This document shows positions 60,032 through 64,000 of a stretch of 64,000 nucleotides of DNA, piece by piece. The notes under the pieces were generated by a model. It saw only the letters and a list, made by a program, of their open reading frames with translations. It had not been told where the DNA came from and ran no database searches. The translations under genes were made by a program, and so were the position numbers. The stretch comes from Peptoniphilus_B koenoeneniae (GTDB lineage Bacteria; Bacillota; Clostridia; Tissierellales; Peptoniphilaceae): positions 1-64,000 of the forward strand of contig NZ_JAUSTN010000005.1 of NCBI RefSeq assembly GCF_030812875.1, given 5' to 3'. How positions within the stretch are numbered: the first letter of the stretch is position 1; each line of letters begins with the position of its first letter.

Positions 60032-61405
60032 TTGGAAAAAATTAAAAAATCAGTATGGCAACAAATTGACGAAAATGAAAAAGAAAAAATTTATGCTTAC
60101 GGTGAAGATTATAAAAATTTTTTAGATAAGGCAAAAACTGAAAGAGAAGCCACTTCTTTTATAATTGAAAAAGCAAAAGAAAAGGGTTTTATTGAACTTA
60201 AAGAAGCTCTTAAAAATAAAATTAAAAAGGGTGACAAAATTTATGTAAACAATAAAAATAAAAGCCTTGCTCTTTTTGTAATAGGAGATGACTTAGAAGA
60301 AGGTATGAATATTGTAGGATCTCACATAGATTCTCCCCGCCTTGATGTAAAACAAAATCCCCTTTATGAAGACAGTGAACTAGCCTTTCTTAAAACTCAC
60401 TATTACGGCGGTATTCGCAAGTATCAATGGCCGACTATTCCATTAGCAATTCACGGAATAATAATAAATAAAAACAATGAAAAATTTGAAATTGCCATTG
60501 GAGAAGATGAAAATGATCCAATTTTTTATATAACAGATTTACTTCCCCACCTAAGTGCAGATCAAAACAAAAAACCTTTAAGTGAAGCAATCACTGCAGA
60601 AAGTTTAAATGTTATTGTAGGTCATTCCAGCTACGGTTCAAAGGAAAAAGAAAATCCCATAAAAAAATTTGTTCTTCAATATTTAAATGAAAAATATAAT
60701 ATGGTTGAAGAAGATTTTGCAATTGCAGAACTTGAAGTTGTGCCTGCATCAAAAGCAAGAGATGTTGGTTTCGACAGAGCTATGGTAGCTGGTCACGGTC
60801 AAGATGACAGGGTTTGCTCTTTCGCAAATCTCTACGCCCTTCTTCAAGTTGAAAATCCAAAAATTACTGCAGTGGGCCTTTTCGTAGATAAGGAAGAAAT
60901 CGGTTCAGTGGGTAACACTTCCATGAATTCTGCATTTTTTGAAAATGCCCTTGCTGAAATTTTGGCAAATCAAAAAAATTATTCAGATTTACTTTTAAGA
61001 CGTTCCATTGCAAACTCAAAAGTTCTTTCAGCTGATGTTATTGTTGCCTTAGACCCGGACTTTAAAGAAGTAAGTGATGATAAAAATGCAGCCTTAAGTG
61101 GATACGGTGTTGCTATAGCAAAATATACTGGAGCTCGTGGAAAGAGCGGCAGCAATGATGCAAACTCTGAATTTTTAAGAGAAGTTGTAAATAAATTTAA
61201 CGATAACAATGTTATTTGGCAAACTTCAGAACTTGGGAAAACAGATCAAGGTGGCGGCGGAACTATCGCCTATATTCTTGCAGGAAAGGGCGCTGAAGTA
61301 GTTGACTGCGGAACTGCTATGCTCTCCATGCACGCACCTTATGAGATACTTTCAAAGGCCGATGCCTATATGACAATGAAAGCCTATCTTGCATTTTTAA
61401 AATAA
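60032..61405 (+). CDS. M18 family aminopeptidase
   Basis: A 457-residue zinc aminopeptidase releasing N-terminal residues in the cytoplasm. Metal ligands and catalytic residues lie in VGSHIDSPRLD, GQDDRVCSFANL, VDKEEIGSVGNT, ALDPDF and GTAMLSMHAPYE. The TTG at 60032 with AAGGAGA was chosen; an upstream in-frame ATG would add 15 residues and lacks a site. The length then equals bacterial M18 enzymes. Single gene ended by a terminator. Confidence 0.92.
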   Translation: MEKIKKSVWQQIDENEKEKIYAYGEDYKNFLDKAKTEREATSFIIEKAKEKGFIELKEALKNKIKKGDKIYVNNKNKSLALFVIGDDLEEGMNIVGSHIDSPRLDVKQNPLYEDSELAFLKTHYYGGIRKYQWPTIPLAIHGIIINKNNEKFEIAIGEDENDPIFYITDLLPHLSADQNKKPLSEAITAESLNVIVGHSSYGSKEKENPIKKFVLQYLNEKYNMVEEDFAIAELEVVPASKARDVGFDRAMVAGHGQDDRVCSFANLYALLQVENPKITAVGLFVDKEEIGSVGNTSMNSAFFENALAEILANQKNYSDLLLRRSIANSKVLSADVIVALDPDFKEVSDDKNAALSGYGVAIAKYTGARGKSGSNDANSEFLREVVNKFNDNNVIWQTSELGKTDQGGGGTIAYILAGKGAEVVDCGTAMLSMHAPYEILSKADAYMTMKAYLAFLK

Positions 61406-61417
61406 AATTTAAATTTT

Positions 61418-61448
61418 AAAAGGGATGATTTTAAAATCATCCCTTTTT
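61418..61448. terminator. Bidirectional terminator
   Basis: AAAAGGGATGATTTT pairs with AAAATCATCCCTTTT, a perfect 15-bp arm with no spacer, between the converging aminopeptidase and LTA synthase genes. Confidence 0.9.
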
Positions 61449-61459
61449 TTTATTAAATA

Positions 61460-63244
61460 TTATTCTTCAACTTTTTCCTTCATTCGATAATATTCCATGT
61501 TGTAAAATTCTTGAATTTTCTTGTCTGTTTCCATATCTCCATTTAGACGAAATTGACCATTGACCTTTAAAAAGTGAGGTTTTATAACATCTATATTTCT
61601 TGTAAAATCACTTAGATATTGATTGTACCAATCTCCCTCATAACCTAACTGTTTAAAAAGATAATTAAACAAAAAGCAAGGATCAAGATCAGGACCCTGT
61701 CCCCTAAAAGCATTTCCAGTTACTTCTTTTGCCTTTTCATTTGCCCAAATAATATAAGGAGTTGAATAATTATTCCAAAATCCATCAACAGTTGCCAAAT
61801 TGTCATTTATACCAAAAATTTTAAAAAGTCTGTTTTGCTCTTGCATTGATGGAGAATGATCTCCCCAGAATATTAATACAGTTGGCTCTTCAACCTGTCT
61901 TAAATGATTTATTAAAATCTCAAGTTGATTTGATGTGTCTTCCATAAGATTTAAATAATTGTTGAAATAATTAAAATCTTCTCTTGTATAATTATCATTC
62001 CAAACTAAAGCTTCATTTTGAGGCCCCTCTTCTTCATTATAAGGGCCATGGCCTTCATAACTTACATTAAAGCTCATATAAGGTCCGTTTTTTCTGTTCT
62101 CGTCAAACTTATCTAAAATAAAATTAAAATATTCCCTATCAAATAAAATGTCATCACTCATTTTGCTGAAGGTGTTTTCCATGTCATAAAAAGTCCCAAG
62201 ACCAATGGATTTATAAGCATTTACCCTGTTGTAAAAAGTTCCTACAAAAGGATGGGAGCTTTCAATTTTGTAGCCCTGATCTGTTAAATATCTCGCATAA
62301 GTTTTTCTTGGTATATCATAGGTCGGCGTGTTTCTATATCCACTTATTACACTGGATTCAGTATAAAAAGTTCCACCTCCAAAAACATTAACTATAGTCT
62401 GCCCATAAATAGATTCATTTTGTAAATCATGAAAATATTTATAGGGATCGTGGGTAAATTCAAGATTAGAATTTCTATACATATAAAAATCCTTAAAGGA
62501 TTCCAGTTGTATTGCAATAATATTTACTTTTTTCTCATCTGGTATTCCTTTGCTTTTATAAGTTGAATAAATTTCTTCAGCCTTTTTTTCATTGAAGTCT
62601 TTATATTTATAACCTACCGCAGATTTTATAGAGTGTAAAAAAGGATATACAAAACCCTTTGACTCATAAGAATCAAGGTGTATCCAAAGATTTAAATTGC
62701 TTTGAGATCCAAGAGATGAGTATACATTCTCATCAAAAATATAAATATTTGTAAAAATAAAAAGCAGGCAAGTTAAAATTATGGATTGTAAAAATCTGAA
62801 CCGCCACAGAGCTTTGTTATTTTTAAAAAATTTTATTAAAAATACAAAGAGTACCAAAACTAAGACAAAGCCTATAAGAACTTGCTTGTCCGGTGCAACT
62901 TTATATTTTTTAACCATGGTAAAAGCTTCTTTTATAAATTTAAAGTCTGAAAAATAAAGAGGTTCAGACCTATACAAAACTTTTTTCCCATTGGTAAAGG
63001 CAAGTAAAAGACTTATAAGGCTTGTTGCTCCGAATCCTATTGTTTCACTTTTAAATAAAAAACTTAAAATTAATACAAAAAGATAAATTGGAATAAAATT
63101 GTATAAAATTATTAAGGGTTCTTTAAAATACGAAAAAAATATTCCATCTTTAAAGCCATAACTTGATATAAACATAACAAATATTGTTAAAACTAAAGAA
63201 GGTAATAATTGTATTAAATATACATTCTTTTTTAATCTATTCAT
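61460..63244 (-). CDS. LTA synthase family membrane sulfatase-fold protein
   Basis: A 594-residue protein with five N-terminal membrane helices and an extracellular alkaline phosphatase/sulfatase-fold domain. Catalytic Thr is in NVFGGGTFYTESS, with IAIQLESFKDF (metal Glu) and FWGDHSPSM (metal Asp/His). LtaS enzymes polymerise glycerol phosphate from phosphatidylglycerol; some relatives are LTA primases or phosphoglycerol transferases. The ATG is preceded by AAGGAGA at an unusually long distance (about 14 bases), and an in-frame TAG rules out an earlier start. Confidence 0.9.
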   Translation of the reverse strand: MNRLKKNVYLIQLLPSLVLTIFVMFISSYGFKDGIFFSYFKEPLIILYNFIPIYLFVLILSFLFKSETIGFGATSLISLLLAFTNGKKVLYRSEPLYFSDFKFIKEAFTMVKKYKVAPDKQVLIGFVLVLVLFVFLIKFFKNNKALWRFRFLQSIILTCLLFIFTNIYIFDENVYSSLGSQSNLNLWIHLDSYESKGFVYPFLHSIKSAVGYKYKDFNEKKAEEIYSTYKSKGIPDEKKVNIIAIQLESFKDFYMYRNSNLEFTHDPYKYFHDLQNESIYGQTIVNVFGGGTFYTESSVISGYRNTPTYDIPRKTYARYLTDQGYKIESSHPFVGTFYNRVNAYKSIGLGTFYDMENTFSKMSDDILFDREYFNFILDKFDENRKNGPYMSFNVSYEGHGPYNEEEGPQNEALVWNDNYTREDFNYFNNYLNLMEDTSNQLEILINHLRQVEEPTVLIFWGDHSPSMQEQNRLFKIFGINDNLATVDGFWNNYSTPYIIWANEKAKEVTGNAFRGQGPDLDPCFLFNYLFKQLGYEGDWYNQYLSDFTRNIDVIKPHFLKVNGQFRLNGDMETDKKIQEFYNMEYYRMKEKVEE

Positions 63245-63381
63245 CTATAAAGAAATTTCTCCTTTTTAACTATGATATTTATTGTAATTAAACCACTTTT
63301 ACCCCATTAATACAAGATTTTTTTACAATTGATAAATTTCTTTACAATTATCTTGCAATTTTTTAAAAAATTTTTACCCTA

Positions 63382-63437
63382 TAAAAAAATCGGTCTTTAA
63401 TTTTAATCCAATAGACTAAATAAAGACCGAATTTTTT
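63382..63437 (-). terminator. Terminator of the gamma-lyase gene
   Basis: TCGGTCTTTA (63390-63399) and TAAAGACCGA (63421-63430) form a perfect 10-bp stem; T-runs flank both sides. Confidence 0.82.
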
Positions 63438-63470
63438 AATTTAATTTGCTTTTTTAAGCTTTAACAAATC

Positions 63471-64000
63471 TTATTTAATTTGTCCAAGAGCTTGTTCAAG
63501 GTCAGCAATAATGTCATCAGCATTTTCAAGACCTACAGAAAGTCTAACCATACCATCTGTGATGCCTGCAGCTTCTCTTTCTTCTTTAGAATATGGAGAG
63601 TGAGTCATTGTAGCTGGATGTTGAATTAGAGTTTCAGCATCTCCTAAAGATACAGCTAATGTACAAAGTTTAACAGAGTTCATTAAAGTTCTTCCAGCTT
63701 CGATTCCACCTTTAAGTTCGAAAGAAATCATAGCACCAGGAAGTTTCATTTGTTTTTTAGCAAGATCATAGTATTTAAATGATTTAAGTCCAGGATATGC
63801 AACACTTTCTACTGCTGGATGATTTTCAAGGAATTCAGCAACTTTCATTGCGTTTGCACAGTGTTTTTCCATTCTTAGTGGAAGTGTTTTTAGTCCTCTG
63901 TTGATTAGGTATGCAGCAAATGGATCAAGAACTGCACCTGTCATATCTTTAAGACCAACAAATCTAATGTTAGTTATCATTTCTTGGCTTCCAATAACAA
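63471..64000 (-). CDS. Methionine gamma-lyase/cystathionine gamma-synthase family, 3' part
   Basis: The C-terminal 176 residues of a Cys/Met-metabolism PLP enzyme; the frame continues past the window edge through VIGSQEMITNIRFVGLKDMTGA. Markers are GLKTLPLRMEKHCANAMKVAEFLE, KLCTLAVSLGDAETLIQHPATMTHS and VRLSVGLENADDIIADLEQAL. The PLP lysine lies outside. GLKDMTGAVLDPF is closest to methionine gamma-lyases (methionine to methanethiol, ammonia and 2-oxobutyrate), but synthase/lyase relatives cannot be excluded. Confidence 0.88.
   Translation of the reverse strand, partial: VIGSQEMITNIRFVGLKDMTGAVLDPFAAYLINRGLKTLPLRMEKHCANAMKVAEFLENHPAVESVAYPGLKSFKYYDLAKKQMKLPGAMISFELKGGIEAGRTLMNSVKLCTLAVSLGDAETLIQHPATMTHSPYSKEEREAAGITDGMVRLSVGLENADDIIADLEQALGQIK

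Overview
The window comes from an AT-rich, low-GC Gram-positive bacterium. Strong AGGAGG ribosome-binding sites, a T-box leader on metG, CarD, SLH-anchored surface protein, wall-polymer genes (TagO-like, WecB, LTA synthase, dlt-like cluster) and a crotonyl-CoA pathway point to an anaerobic Bacillota. A member of the Tissierellia/Peptoniphilaceae is my best guess, from gene content only. The metG-tatD-rnmV-rsmA run and the rpmG-secE-nusG-rplK-rplA run lie near oriC in Bacillus, so this may be origin-proximal DNA. There is no rRNA, CRISPR array, prophage or intact insertion sequence.

Layout. 1-5.2 kb: start of tuf, a MATE exporter, then a D-2-hydroxyacid dehydrogenase with a MoxR ATPase/VWA pair. 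5.3-11.8 kb: one 2179-residue secreted protein with three SLH domains, a beta-helix-like part, a caspase-like peptidase domain and seven copies of a roughly 80-residue module. 12.3-15.6 kb: maoC-thl-crt-hbd operon. 15.6-16.2 kb: non-coding stretch with a GC-rich block that looks like a structured RNA and a parS-like palindrome. 16.2-21.1 kb: Sua5, upp, tagO-like, wecB, threonine synthase. 21.2-23.4 kb: rpmG-secE-nusG-rplK-rplA with a probable leader attenuator. 23.6-28.6 kb: T-box-metG-tatD-rnmV-rsmA-arsR-grx. 28.6-32.8 kb: small membrane protein, HD protein, tRNA-Arg(CCU), a 530-bp gene-free stretch, PAP2 phosphatase, lipoproteins.

32.8-39.8 kb: an FtsX-type exporter with a very long coiled coil, and an NMT1/THI5-like ABC importer. 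39.9-48.4 kb: guanylate-kinase-like gene, then an operon of a cation diffusion facilitator, TrkA, TrkH, TrkA, Ung and a hydrolase, then an AI-2E family permease. 48.5-53.1 kb: SpoIIM-like protein, UspA, malic enzyme-fumarase, a lipoprotein. 53.1-58.2 kb: a dlt-like operon (ligase, carrier, MBOAT) whose last gene fuses an SGNH-like domain to a NodB deacetylase. 58.2-64 kb: PIN-TRAM protein, CarD, M18 aminopeptidase, LTA synthase, and the 3' part of a methionine gamma-lyase-type gene.

Much of the window serves the envelope: TagO/WecB, LTA synthase and the dlt-like cluster make and decorate wall polymers, to which SLH proteins bind. The most unusual points are the SLH-caspase protein, the dlt variant, the unidentified structured element at 15.9 kb, and two housekeeping genes (rsmA, yacL-like) that seem to start at AUC/AUA codons.
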